NCBI GenBank assembly: GCA_039819065.1 | Contig: JBCBSS010000012.1 | Span: 1 to 64,000, forward strand | DNA: 64,000 nucleotides | Source: JBCBSS01 sp039819065 | Lineage (GTDB): Bacteria; Bacteroidota; Bacteroidia; Cytophagales; Cyclobacteriaceae | Reading direction: 5' to 3' | Shown: positions 25,869-35,800 of the stretch, piece after piece | Layout of the letters: the number at the start of each line of letters is the position of its first letter | Numbering within the stretch: the first letter of the stretch is position 1 | Notes under the pieces: model-generated | Databases searched by the model: none | What the model saw: only the letters and a program-made list of their open reading frames with translations | What the model was told of the DNA's origin: nothing | Made by a program: the position numbers and the translations under genes

Positions 25869-26032
25869 TGCTGAGTTAAGCATATTTTAGTCACACCAAG
25901 TATTATTCTTTTTATCCAATACTTCGTCAAAAAATAATTACGTAGCTACAGCTATGCTCATATTTTTTGCCTGGTCTTGAACAAAAATAACGGCAACTTA
26001 TGCGGCACAATACATTTAACTCAACACTAGTT
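25863..26032. repeat. 170-bp imperfect palindrome, MITE-like
   Basis: The ends AACTAGTGCTGAGTTAA (25863-25879) and the reverse complement of 26016-26032 agree at 16 of 17 bases. The centre also folds on itself (CAAAAAATA...TAGCT against AGCTA...TATTTTTTG, about 25928-25970), with weaker pairing between. No ORF of note lies inside. The structure is that of a non-coding palindromic element; no target-site duplication is clear. It could also terminate the TcmP transcript. Confidence 0.65.
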
Positions 26033-26110
26033 CCTTTCTAATTCTACTATTTTCAGCAACCAGAGCATAAACTTTTGGGATTCTACATGTGTCTGTCGCA
26101 GATGCTTGCT

Positions 26111-26118
26111 TAATTTTG
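26111..26118 (+). promoter_or_regulatory. TAnnTTTG -7 element for the DUF3109 gene
   Basis: TAATTTTG, an exact consensus match, 22 nt before the ATG at 26141. The -33 position has only a weak match. Confidence 0.45.
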
Positions 26119-26140
26119 TATAATCAATAGCTGATAGGAT

Positions 26141-26713
26141 ATGATTGAGATAGATAAGACTTTACTTTCCGATGATCTGAAGGAACAGTTTTTTGTTTGC
26201 GATCTGGAAAAATGCAAAGGAGCCTGCTGTGTAGAAGGAGATTTGGGTGCCCCACTGAGTGATGAGGAACTTCCAGTATTGGAAGAAATCTATGCAAAGG
26301 TTAAGCCCTATCTATCGGAAGAAGGAAGGAAGGCCATTGAGGAGCAAGGCGTTTATGTGTTGGACGATGATCGCGAGTATTCTACCCCCACCATCAATGG
26401 TAAGGAATGTGCTTATGCCATATATGATGAAAAGGGGATACTCAAGTGTGGAATAGAACAAGCTCATAATGATGGTAAAATCAATTTTAAGAAGCCGATC
26501 TCATGTCATTTGTATCCCATAAGAATAAGTAAGTACGACGATTTTGAAGCGCTGAACTATGATCAGTGGCATATCTGTAGTGCTGCATGTGAATTGGGAG
26601 CAAAATTAGGCCTGCCTGTTTATAAGTTCTTGAAAGAGCCCTTAATTCGAAAATACGGCGAGGAATGGTATCAGAAGTTGGAACAAATGATCGAGCAAGA
26701 AGAGCAATCTTGA
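26141..26713 (+). CDS. DUF3109 / Cys-cluster protein
   Basis: 190 residues, cytoplasmic. Cysteines cluster as CDLEKCKGACC near the start, then CAYA, KCGIEQ, SCHLYPIRI and WHICSAAC, a pattern like the YkgJ-type zinc or iron binding proteins and matching DUF3109. The cysteines probably bind a metal cluster; function unknown. It has its own promoter and ends exactly where the convergent outer-membrane gene ends, with no bases between the stop codons. Confidence 0.85.
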   Translation: MIEIDKTLLSDDLKEQFFVCDLEKCKGACCVEGDLGAPLSDEELPVLEEIYAKVKPYLSEEGRKAIEEQGVYVLDDDREYSTPTINGKECAYAIYDEKGILKCGIEQAHNDGKINFKKPISCHLYPIRISKYDDFEALNYDQWHICSAACELGAKLGLPVYKFLKEPLIRKYGEEWYQKLEQMIEQEEQS

Positions 26714-27376
26714 TTATTCTGTAGCACGCTTCAAAGGCACGTACATTGATAACCCGAAGGCCAGCATGTTGTCATTGCCTTCATCTGTTCCAAGATCAGA
26801 TATGTTATCCAGATAATCTGTCAAAGGATTATACAACGTCGTGTTGAAGCCAAAGCCGAAACCATTCGGTAGTATATAAACTACCCCCACGGAAGTTGGT
26901 AACATCAAGGATATATTAGTGTATTCTTCCCCCTGAGCCCGAGTTTCAGGAATGTCCTGTAGGTTATTGTTTAGATCGTCCTTTGGGTTGAATCTGATAA
27001 AACCGATTCCCTGACCAACGTAGACGATTAGATTTTCTTTTTTAATGAGATTGTACTGCAATTGGTAATGAAAGCTAAAAAAGCTCGTTTCAAAGAAGCT
27101 GTTAGGAATGCGATTGGTGCCCGGAAAGTTACTCGGATTGAAGTCAATGTTAGAACTGGTGATTGAGCCAATTGAAAGGTTGAGACTTCCGTTTAGTTTC
27201 TCTTTTCTGTTGAACCTGAGCCCAGCATTGAATATGCCGGAAAATCGGCCGTACCCACTCGCATCTCCATTATATCCATTTGCGCTTACTCCGCCGTAGA
27301 CATAGTTATCGAGATCTTGCCCTATGACGGCTGAAAAAGAAAAGACCAATAACGTAAAAAATACCAAGCGCGTCAT
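26714..27376 (-). CDS. Outer-membrane beta-barrel protein
   Basis: 220 residues. Signal peptide ending near AVIGQ, then alternating beta-strand stretches (GIFNAGLRFNRKEKLNGSLNLSIGS, FSFHYQLQYNL, IVYVGQGIGFIRF, GFGFGFNTTLYN) typical of small OmpW/OmpX-like barrels. Function unknown; perhaps structural. Its stop abuts the DUF3109 stop. Confidence 0.75.
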   Translation of the reverse strand: MTRLVFFTLLVFSFSAVIGQDLDNYVYGGVSANGYNGDASGYGRFSGIFNAGLRFNRKEKLNGSLNLSIGSITSSNIDFNPSNFPGTNRIPNSFFETSFFSFHYQLQYNLIKKENLIVYVGQGIGFIRFNPKDDLNNNLQDIPETRAQGEEYTNISLMLPTSVGVVYILPNGFGFGFNTTLYNPLTDYLDNISDLGTDEGNDNMLAFGLSMYVPLKRATE

Positions 27377-27412
27377 ATCAGTAAACCTTTATTAAATGTA
27401 TTATAAAAAAAT

Positions 27413-27444
27413 AAACCCAAACCAAGTAATTATGGTTTGGGTTC
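27413..27444 (-). terminator. Terminator of the accB-accC operon
   Basis: 11-bp perfect stem (AACCCAAACCA at 27414-27424 with TGGTTTGGGTT at 27433-27443), 8-nt loop. On the minus strand the stem is followed by TTATTTTTTATAA. It lies 24 bp past accC. Confidence 0.75.
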
Positions 27445-27467
27445 GTTTGGTTTTGGTTGGTATAATA

Positions 27468-28811
27468 TTATAGTTGAGAGAAGTCGAAATCGTCTAAGAA
27501 TTTCGTAGTAAACTTCCCTGATTTAAATTCTTCGTTATCCATCAAGTTAATGTGGAAAGGTATAGTAGTCTTCACACCTTCAATCACAAATTCCTGAAGT
27601 GCTCTTTTCATTCTGGTAATGAGCTCGTCTCTGCTTTGTGCACTTACGATCAACTTCGCAATCATTGAATCGTAATTAGGAGGAATGACGTAACCCGCAT
27701 ATACGTGGCTATCAACGCGGACACCATGTCCGCCGGGCATGTGTAAGTTAGTTATCTTACCTGGCGATGGTCTGAATCCATTTTTTGGATCTTCTGCGTT
27801 GATTCGGCACTCCATGGAGTAGAGATTTGGGTAGTAATTATTTCCTGATATCTCAATTCCCGATGCCACTTTGATTTGTTCTTTGATCAAATCATAGTCA
27901 GTTACCTCTTCCGTAATGGGATGCTCAACTTGGATTCTGGTATTCATTTCCATGAAATAGAAATTACCATGCTTGTCCACCAAGAACTCAACTGTTCCTG
28001 CTCCCTCGTATTTGATCGCTTCTGCTCCCTTAATGGCAGCTTCGCCCATGCGGTCACGAAGTTCTTTACTTACAATTGGAGAAGGAGTTTCTTCAACCAG
28101 TTTTTGGTGTCTACGCTGAATAGAACAGTCTCTTTCAGAAAGGTGACATACTTTACCTCTTTGATCACCAACTACTTGTATCTCAATATGCCTTGGCTCT
28201 TCGACAAATTTCTCAAGATACAAACCATCGTTTCCGAAAGCAGCTCCCGCCTCTTGTCTGGCATCATCCCAGGCTTTTTTGAATTCTGAGTCATCGTTAA
28301 CTATCCTCATACCTCGACCACCACCACCGGCAGTTGCCTTTAGTATTACTGGATAGCCCATATCTTTAGCAATTGACAAACCTTGTTCTACACTGTCTAA
28401 TAGACCATCAGAGCCAGGGATTGTCGGTACACCAGCAGCCTTCATCGTTGCCTTAGCGGTAGCCTTGTCTCCCATATTATTGATCATTTCAGGAGAGGCT
28501 CCGATAAACTTGATTCCGTACTCTTCGCAGGCACCAGAAAATTCGGCGTTTTCTGCCAAAAAACCGTAACCTGGGTGTATAGCGTCTGCGTTGGTGATTT
28601 CCGCTGCAGCTATGATGTTGGGGATTTTTAAATACGATTGATTACTAGGGGCTTCTCCTATACAAACAGCCTCATCCGCGAACCTGACGTGTAGACTCTC
28701 TCTATCCGCTTTCGAATAGACAGCTACAGTCTTAATACCCATTTCTTTACAGGTTCTGATTATTCGGAGTGCGATTTCCCCTCGGTTAGCAATTAATATT
28801 TTCTTAAACAC
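27468..28811 (-). CDS. accC: Biotin carboxylase (acetyl-CoA carboxylase AccC)
   Basis: 447 residues from a GTG start (MFKKILIANRGEIALRI). ATP-grasp enzyme: glycine-rich KATAGGGGRGMRIV loop, EKFVEEPRHIEIQ, ERDCSIQRRHQKLVEE and EMNTRIQVEHPITE with the catalytic Glu and Arg residues. It carboxylates the biotin on AccB using bicarbonate and ATP, first half of malonyl-CoA formation. The accA/accD subunits are not in the window. Last gene of the leftward operon. Confidence 0.96.
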   Translation of the reverse strand: MFKKILIANRGEIALRIIRTCKEMGIKTVAVYSKADRESLHVRFADEAVCIGEAPSNQSYLKIPNIIAAAEITNADAIHPGYGFLAENAEFSGACEEYGIKFIGASPEMINNMGDKATAKATMKAAGVPTIPGSDGLLDSVEQGLSIAKDMGYPVILKATAGGGGRGMRIVNDDSEFKKAWDDARQEAGAAFGNDGLYLEKFVEEPRHIEIQVVGDQRGKVCHLSERDCSIQRRHQKLVEETPSPIVSKELRDRMGEAAIKGAEAIKYEGAGTVEFLVDKHGNFYFMEMNTRIQVEHPITEEVTDYDLIKEQIKVASGIEISGNNYYPNLYSMECRINAEDPKNGFRPSPGKITNLHMPGGHGVRVDSHVYAGYVIPPNYDSMIAKLIVSAQSRDELITRMKRALQEFVIEGVKTTIPFHINLMDNEEFKSGKFTTKFLDDFDFSQL

Positions 28812-28879
28812 TTGAAGCAGGATTTAATTAGTAAATATCTTTTACTCTGGTAGGTTAATCCCCTACTGGAGGTGGGCGA

Positions 28880-29383
28880 TTAAGCAGGGTCGACTAGGAA
28901 TAGGACCTGATCGTACTCTACTGGGGAAGAATTCTCCGCCATTACCTTTACAATAGTACCAGATACTTCTGATTCAATTTCATTAAATAGCTTCATGGCT
29001 TCGACGATACAAACGGGCTGGCCAGCTTCTACCTTATCACCAACAGATACAAAAGCCGGGGAGTCCGGATTGGCAGACCTGTAGAATGTTCCGATCATTG
29101 GGGATTTGATCTCAACATAATTACCGGCTGCCGGAGCTGGCTCAGCAGCTTTACTTTCCTCTGTTACGGCTGGCTTCTCAGCGGGAGGCTGAGGTGCACT
29201 TGTAACCGGGGGTACAGAAGTCACCTGTACAGGAGCAGCCTGAGCTGCTTGCTCAATGATTTGAGCTTTTACCTCAGCATCTCTTTTTACAGATAGCTTC
29301 AGTTCTTCCGTTTCGATGTTGACTTCATTCAAGCCGGATTGAGAGATAAAATCAATCAGTTCTCGTATTTCTTTGACTTTCAT
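28880..29383 (-). CDS. accB: Biotin carboxyl carrier protein (AccB)
   Basis: 167 residues: N-terminal helical part, an Ala/Pro/Glu-rich flexible linker (about 45-86), and a C-terminal biotinyl domain with the signature EAMKLFNEI. Lys131 is the predicted biotin attachment site (usual motif EAMKM; here Leu follows Lys). It carries carboxybiotin between AccC and the transferase. 68 bp upstream of accC in the same operon. Confidence 0.95.
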   Translation of the reverse strand: MKVKEIRELIDFISQSGLNEVNIETEELKLSVKRDAEVKAQIIEQAAQAAPVQVTSVPPVTSAPQPPAEKPAVTEESKAAEPAPAAGNYVEIKSPMIGTFYRSANPDSPAFVSVGDKVEAGQPVCIVEAMKLFNEIESEVSGTIVKVMAENSSPVEYDQVLFLVDPA

Positions 29384-29428
29384 GCTTTGATCTATTTAAT
29401 GCTACGCGCTTTTAATGAATTGGCTTTT

Positions 29429-29995
29429 TTAAACTTTTACTCTTTCTACGTATGCTTTCTTTTGCGTATCTACTTTGATATGCTCTTCCTCATTGATGAA
29501 TAAAGGAACTTGTATCTCTGCACCTGTTTCCAGAGTTGCCGGTTTTGAGGCATTGGTGGCTGTATCGCCCTTTAAACCAGGCTCAGTGTAGGTGATCTGT
29601 AAAGTGACAAATTGGGGAAGGTCGCACGATAGCGGACTTTCTGTTTCCGCATGAAAAATGACTTCCACTTCTTGCCCGTCTTTTAAAAATTGCGGTGTAT
29701 TAATGAGGTCTTCACTAATGGACACTTGCTCGAAAGTGCTGTTGTCCATGAAATGGTAACCTAAATCGTCTTTGTATAAATATTGGTGAGGGCGACGCTC
29801 AATTCTGGCAGTAGTTATTTTAACACCGGCATTGAAAGTGTTTTCTACTACTTTGCCTGAGGTCATACTTTTGAGCTTCGTTCTTACAAATGCAGAGCCT
29901 TTGCCGGGCTTAACATGCTGAAACTCAACTATTGTATAAAGATCATTATTAAACTCGATACACAAACCGTTTTTGAAATCGGCTGTAGTTGCCAT
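29429..29995 (-). CDS. efp: Elongation factor P
   Basis: 188 residues, three beta-barrel domains as usual. The tip loop HVKPGKGSAFVRTK carries Lys32, the position modified in many bacteria. No EpmA/EpmB or other modification gene is nearby, so the modification state cannot be judged. EF-P rescues ribosomes stalled at polyproline. Located between fabH and accB in the conserved Bacteroidota cluster. Confidence 0.96.
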   Translation of the reverse strand: MATTADFKNGLCIEFNNDLYTIVEFQHVKPGKGSAFVRTKLKSMTSGKVVENTFNAGVKITTARIERRPHQYLYKDDLGYHFMDNSTFEQVSISEDLINTPQFLKDGQEVEVIFHAETESPLSCDLPQFVTLQITYTEPGLKGDTATNASKPATLETGAEIQVPLFINEEEHIKVDTQKKAYVERVKV

Positions 29996-30050
29996 ATTGA
30001 ATTTAATTTTTGGGTTGTAAGTTACAAATCAATTGAATAATAACAAGCTC

Positions 30051-31046
30051 CTAGGAGTTATAGGCCCACTTGACATAGATGGCTCCCCATGTGAAGCCTC
30101 CACCGAATGCAGCCAGTATCAGGTCATCTCCTTTTTTAAGCTGTTTTTCGTAGTCCCAGAGGAGTAGGGGGATAGTGCCACTAGTAGTGTTGCCATACTT
30201 CTCTATGTTCATCATTACTTTATCGTCTGTAACACCCATGCGGTCTGAAGTGGCCTTCACGATACGTTTGTTGGCTTGATGAGGTACGAGCCAATTTACA
30301 TCGTCACTGGTTAAGTTATTGCGTTCCATGATCTTGGCCGCATAATCTGCCATGTTGGTAACAGCAAACTTGAAAACTGTAGCACCATCTTGTTTTACAT
30401 AGTGCTCACGGGCGTCAATGGATTCGTGACTGGCAGGATACCTAGAACCACCGGACTTGATATTAAGGAATTGGGCACCTGAACCATCGCTTTTGTGAAT
30501 GGAATCCATAACACCATTTCCTGCAGTATTGGGCTCTAATAGAACAGCACCACCACCATCACCAAAGATGATACATGTGGCTCGGTCTGTGTAATCTATA
30601 ATAGAAGACATCTTATCTGCTCCAACTACCACAACTTTCTTATATGCACCAGATTCTATGAACTGGGCACCAGTAGTCAGTGCGTAAATGAAACCAGAGC
30701 AGGCTGCTGCTAAATCATAGCTGAATGCATTTGTAGCACCAATTTCCGCAGCGATAAGGTTGGCGGTAGAAGGAAACATCATATCTGGTGTTACCGTCGC
30801 ACAAATCAACAAATCTATTTCTTCTGCCTTGGTATTGGTTTTTTTCAATAATCCTTCCACGGCTTTAACGCCGATCACGGATGTACCTTGACCTTCACCC
30901 TTTAGGATTCTACGTTCTTTGATACCAGTTCGAGTAGTAATCCACTCGTCATTGGTATCAACCATAGTTTCGAGTTCGGCGTTGGTGAGTGCATACTCAG
31001 GCACCCAACCCTCAACTCCTGTTATTGCCGCTCTTACTTTATTCAT
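30051..31046 (-). CDS. fabH: 3-oxoacyl-ACP synthase III (FabH), copy 1
   Basis: 331 residues. Catalytic triad: C116 in DLAAACSGFIYAL, His in LVPHQANKRIV, Asn in YGNTTSGTIP. It condenses acetyl-CoA with malonyl-ACP to start fatty acid synthesis. It follows plsX with 12 bp between, as in most bacteria, which marks it as the housekeeping copy; a second KAS III gene lies at 37503. Confidence 0.95.
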   Translation of the reverse strand: MNKVRAAITGVEGWVPEYALTNAELETMVDTNDEWITTRTGIKERRILKGEGQGTSVIGVKAVEGLLKKTNTKAEEIDLLICATVTPDMMFPSTANLIAAEIGATNAFSYDLAAACSGFIYALTTGAQFIESGAYKKVVVVGADKMSSIIDYTDRATCIIFGDGGGAVLLEPNTAGNGVMDSIHKSDGSGAQFLNIKSGGSRYPASHESIDAREHYVKQDGATVFKFAVTNMADYAAKIMERNNLTSDDVNWLVPHQANKRIVKATSDRMGVTDDKVMMNIEKYGNTTSGTIPLLLWDYEKQLKKGDDLILAAFGGGFTWGAIYVKWAYNS

Positions 31047-31058
31047 AAAAATGGAGCT

Positions 31059-32000
31059 TTATTTTTTGAAATGTTCTGTAATCTTGACGTGTATGTTGGT
31101 CTCGGCCATTCTTAATGCCTGGATCAACATATTCTTAATGGCCCTACCACTAGATACTCCATGGCCGACTATTACGTTGCCATTAATACCAAGTATAGGG
31201 CTTCCACCAATAGCTTCATAATTTAAACGATCAAAATAATCGTCTTTGAAGTTTCTGGCTTGCAACATATCGTACATGGATTCTACTAACTTCAGAATGA
31301 CATTTCCTGTGAATCCATCGCATACAATGACATCAGCCCGATCGTTGAATAAGTCGCGCCCTTCAATGTTGCCTATGAAATTAATCGCCTGATTGATCTT
31401 AAAAAGTTGGTAAGCAGCCTGAGTCAATAACGTTCCTTTTTGCTCTTCTTCCCCCAAATTCATGAGGCCTACCGTCGGTTTAGGAAGTTCGAATACATTC
31501 TCTGCATATATGGAGCCAATCTCTCCAAATTGCATCAGAACGTCAGGCTTGCAATCTGCATTGGCTCCCACATCCATAATTACGCCGAATCCACCTGATT
31601 CTTTGGGTACAAACCCAGCAATACCTGGCCTTATAATACCTTCGATCGCTTTAATGGTGAACATGGCTCCGACGTGCATGGCTCCCGTGTTGCCGGCACT
31701 ACAGAATGCGTCTACTTGTTGTGTTTTTAGAAGCTTATAGCCTACTGCGATGCTTGAGTCAGGCTTCTGTGTAAGCGCTTTGGTAGGATGCTCACCCATC
31801 TCAATAGTTTGGGAGGCATGTACAATTTCGATTTGCGAGGAATTGATGGCGTGCTCTTTCAGCTCGTTTTCAATGGTCTGCTGATCACCTATCAATACAA
31901 GTTTGGCCTCGGATGGTAGTTCCTTAATGGCTAAGACAACCCCATCTATATTAGATTGGGGGGCATAATCGCCCCCCATCACATCTAATGCTATTTTCAC
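31059..32000 (-). CDS. plsX: Phosphate acyltransferase PlsX
   Basis: 313 residues from a GTG start (MKIALDVMGGDYAP). Family signatures MGGDYAPQ, TGAMHVGAMF-type loop, VCDGFTGNVILKLVE. PlsX converts acyl-ACP to acyl-phosphate for PlsY in phospholipid synthesis. It is linked to rpmF upstream and fabH downstream in the standard order. Confidence 0.95.
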   Translation of the reverse strand: MKIALDVMGGDYAPQSNIDGVVLAIKELPSEAKLVLIGDQQTIENELKEHAINSSQIEIVHASQTIEMGEHPTKALTQKPDSSIAVGYKLLKTQQVDAFCSAGNTGAMHVGAMFTIKAIEGIIRPGIAGFVPKESGGFGVIMDVGANADCKPDVLMQFGEIGSIYAENVFELPKPTVGLMNLGEEEQKGTLLTQAAYQLFKINQAINFIGNIEGRDLFNDRADVIVCDGFTGNVILKLVESMYDMLQARNFKDDYFDRLNYEAIGGSPILGINGNVIVGHGVSSGRAIKNMLIQALRMAETNIHVKITEHFKK

Positions 32001-32012
32001 GACTGGTTATTA

Positions 32013-32204
32013 CTAAGCCAGTACTTCTTTCTCCATTACCACTTTTCCCTTGTAATACAATTTCCCTTCATACCAGAAGGCTCTGTGCGGTAAATGAAGC
32101 TCACCTGTTGTAGGGCAAACAACCAATGTTTTAGGCGTCGCCTTATAATGGGTTCTCCTCTTGTCTCTTCTTGATTTCGATGTTTTGCGTTTTGGATGAG
32201 CCAT
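32013..32204 (-). CDS. rpmF: 50S ribosomal protein L32
   Basis: 63 residues, highly basic N-terminus MAHPKRKTSKSRRDKRRTHY followed by the L32 core VVCPTTGELHLPHRAFW. Only one of the four zinc-binding cysteines remains, so this is the zinc-independent (C-minus) form. Between yceD and plsX. Confidence 0.95.
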   Translation of the reverse strand: MAHPKRKTSKSRRDKRRTHYKATPKTLVVCPTTGELHLPHRAFWYEGKLYYKGKVVMEKEVLA

Positions 32205-32224
32205 CTTAAAACTTATTTAAAATT

Positions 32225-32755
32225 CTATGTTCCTTTTATTTTTTTTAATGCTTCCCACCTAGGGTCGATTTCGGATGTTTCTTCTTTTTCTTCCTCTGAA
32301 GAGGTGTAGAACAACTCTTCGCTATCATCCTCATCTTCTTCCTGGAATCGGGGATGCAATTTTCTCATAGGTATTGCTAAACCTATAAACTCGTAAATAA
32401 ATTGAGACAACTCCAGCCGTTGAGCATCCCTAAGGATCAAAACAACCTTGTCGTCTATTTCCGCTTCCTCATCTGAGAATTTGAATATGACAGCGTTTTC
32501 ACTACTGATTTCATAATCAAATTCGTCCAAACTTCGGTCGCAGGTCAACTCGACGATGCCCTCTATTTTGAAGCTTGCTTCAATAAAGGAGACAGTTTTG
32601 TTGAGCTGTACGTCAACCTTTAAATTACCTTTCTCTACGAGGCTGGCATCAAAAACGGCGAAGAATTTATCGTCTATTTCGAATGAGTAGTCATGGACCT
32701 TATCGGAAAGACCATAAATGTCAATCACATATTTATCCAAGACTTTCTTAGCCAT
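32225..32755 (-). CDS. YceD family protein (DUF177)
   Basis: 176 residues, acidic, with the DUF177 signature where the chain reads VELTCDRSLDEFDYEI and later DAQRLELSQFIYEFIGLAIPM. In plants and bacteria this family affects 23S rRNA accumulation and is almost always next to rpmF, as here. First gene of the rpmF-plsX-fabH-efp-accB-accC operon. Confidence 0.9.
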   Translation of the reverse strand: MAKKVLDKYVIDIYGLSDKVHDYSFEIDDKFFAVFDASLVEKGNLKVDVQLNKTVSFIEASFKIEGIVELTCDRSLDEFDYEISSENAVIFKFSDEEAEIDDKVVLILRDAQRLELSQFIYEFIGLAIPMRKLHPRFQEEDEDDSEELFYTSSEEEKEETSEIDPRWEALKKIKGT

Positions 32756-32774
32756 CCCTCAAGAATTAAGTGCG

Positions 32775-32782
32775 CAAAGTTA
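32775..32782 (-). promoter_or_regulatory. TAnnTTTG -7 element of the yceD-rpmF-plsX operon
   Basis: Read on the minus strand the site is TAACTTTG, an exact consensus match, about 20 nt before the yceD start. The purL gene ends only 72 bp upstream, so this places a separate promoter for the operon. Confidence 0.5.
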
Positions 32783-32854
32783 AAAAAGATAATCATAATT
32801 ATTAACCTGCCCCGTTATAATTTTCCTTTGATTGCTTTTACAAGGTCTTACCCA

Positions 32855-35800
32855 TCATTGGTTTGGGCTCGATTCATTACTAACAGCAACCTTCTCCCGA
32901 ATCCATTTTTTAGCATTAACAAATGCTTCAATCCATGGAGAGACCTCATCATTATTTCTACTCTCGGGATAATCAGGCCAATTCCATGGGAAAATAGATC
33001 TTTCAATGTGTGGCATAATGGCCAGGTGTCTACCATCCTTTGAACAAACACTGGCGGCATCGAAATCTGACCCGTTAGGATTACCTGGATATTCTGAATA
33101 CTTGTATTTCGCTACGATATTATAATCTGACTCTGAACCAGTTAGTGCAAACCTGCCTTCTCCGTGTGCAAGCCAAACGCCGAGTGTACTACCACCTAAT
33201 GATTTGAACATGACCGTGTTATTGTAAGGAATAGTCAGGTTGATGAATGAAGATTCGAACTTGCCTGATGCATTGTGATGCATTTTCGGGTGATCCTTCA
33301 TTTCCTTGAAAATCAGGCCTAATTCCATCATCAATTGGCATCCATTGCAAACGCCGAGGCTTAGTGTGTCTTCCCGCGCATAGAATTTCTCCAGTGCTTG
33401 CTTAGCTTTTGGATTGTATAAGAAAGCACCTGCCCAGCCTTTTGCTGAACCCAACACGTCTGAGTTAGAAAAGCCTCCTACAAAAACGATAAAGTTTACA
33501 TCTTCTAAGGTTTCCTGACCTGAAATGAGGTCAGTCATGTGTACATCCTTAACATCAAATCCGGCTAGGTACAACGTATAAGCCATTTCCCTATCGCCAT
33601 TGACACCCTTTTCTCTGATGATGGCAGCCTTTACGCCGCTTCTTCCTTTTCTATCGAAATCAAGGCTGTAGTCAGATAATTGACCATTAAAAGTAGAAGG
33701 GAGTTCATATTGCAGCGTTTGCTGCTTGTAATTTTCAAATCTTGCCTTGGCATGCTCTTTTCCAGATTGGTGAATTTCCAACAGGTATGAAGATTTGAAC
33801 CACGTATCACGTAGTTTTTCTACATCAAACAAAAATTCCTGACCGTGGTGTGTAATACTTACGAATGGGCTTGGGACTGGGCTTCCAATGCTATGGAATT
33901 CAATACCAGCTTCAGTTAAAGTTTCTTCCACATAACCCCAATCAGAAGTTTGGATGACTATGCCCGGGTTTTCGGCAAACAAAACCTTGATGATATCTTT
34001 TTCAGCAATGCTGGTTAAATCAAGGTTTAAACCCGTTTCATTATCGGTGAAGCACATTTCAAGTAGGGTAGTAATCAGCCCTCCCGAAGAAATATCATGC
34101 CCAGCTTCTATTTTATTTTCGTCTACAAGTTGCTGGATGGTTGTAAATGCTCTTTTGAAATATTCAGGATCGGTTATATCCGCACATTCATTTCCCAGCG
34201 CATTGATTGACTGAGCAAAGCTGGTGCCCCCTAACTTGTATTGATCTTTAGAGAAATCTATGTAGATCAATTTAGTGGTGGTGTGCATCTTTAGTGCCGG
34301 ACTTAGCACCTTTCTGATGTCTTTCACCTCTCCCACAGAAGAAATGATCACCGTGCCTGGTGAATAAACTACTTCACCATCGCCGTACTTCTGGGTCATT
34401 GACAAGGAGTCTTTACCGGTGGGTATGTTAATGCCTAAGTCTATGGCAAAGTCGCTCACCGCTTTTACAGCTTTGTATAAACGCGCATTTTCACCCTCAT
34501 TCTTGGCAGGCCACATCCAGTTGGCGCTTAATGAGATGCCATCCGTACCATCAGCGATAGGTGCCCAAACAAGATTGGTGAGTGCCTTAGCAATGGCTAA
34601 CCTTGAACCTGCTTCCGGGTTGATGAGCGCTGCCACAGGTGCATGACCGATGGAAGTAGCTACTCCTTTGTTACTCTTAAAATCAAGCGCCATTACGGCT
34701 ACATTGTTAAGAGGTAACTGTATTCTACCACAAGTCTGCTGTTTTGCTACTTTCCCCGTAACACTTCTATCGACCTTATTGGTGAGCCAGTCCTTGCAGG
34801 CTACGGCTTCTAATTGTAAAACGGTTTCTAAATACTCGTGTACCTTCGACTCCTCGTATGCTAGATGTTGTCCAGTTTCATTAAAGGTCTGGTCTTCTAG
34901 AATGGTTCTCGGAGAAGAGCCAAATAAATGGCTAAGCTCCAGATCTATTGGATCTTTTTCGCTATCTCTGCTTTTAAATTTGAAATGATGATCTCCTGTG
35001 ATTTCACCTACTACATAAATAGGGGCCCTTTCACGCTTGGCAATTTTTTGAAGCAGGTCAATGTCTTTTTCGTGCATGACCATGCCCATTCTCTCCTGAG
35101 ACTCATTCCCGATAATCTCTTTCTCCGACAACGTAGGGTCTCCAACCGGTAATTTGTTTACCTCTATAACACCGCCTGTATCTTCGACTAATTCTGAAAG
35201 ACAGTTCAGGTGGCCTCCAGCGCCATGGTCATGAATAGAAACTATTGGGTTCTCACCTTTCTCGGTCAATGCCCTGATGGCGTTCATTACCCTTTTCTGC
35301 ATTTCCGGGTTGGAGCGTTGAATGGCATTCAATTCTATGGCATTGTCAAACTCTCCGGTGGCTACCGAAGAAACAGCGCCACCACCCATGCCGATGCGGT
35401 AATTATCACCACCCATGACAACCACTTTGTCACCGGTGGAAGGTACGTCCTTTTTACTATCTATTTCCTTTCCGAAACCAACGCCCCCGGCTAACATAAT
35501 TACCTTGTCGAAGCCATGGTTTTTGGGACCAGTCGTATGTTCAAATGTGAGTACACTTCCACAGATTAACGGTTGCCCGAATTTATTGCCAAAATCACTG
35601 GCGCCGTTGGAAGCTTTTATGAGAATATCTAAAGGTGTCTGGTACAACCATTTCCTTGGTGCTACGTCTTTTTCCCACGCCCTGCCTTTCTCAGACCTTG
35701 GGTAAGAAGTCATATAAACCGCCGTTCCTGCCAAAGGTAAACTGCCTTTTCCTCCGGCCAAACGATCACGTATTTCTCCTCCTGATCCAGTGGCGGCGCC

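Noticed and set aside
26033..26110. Possible second palindromic unit before the DUF3109 promoter
   Set aside because: No inverted repeat of more than 6 bp was found.
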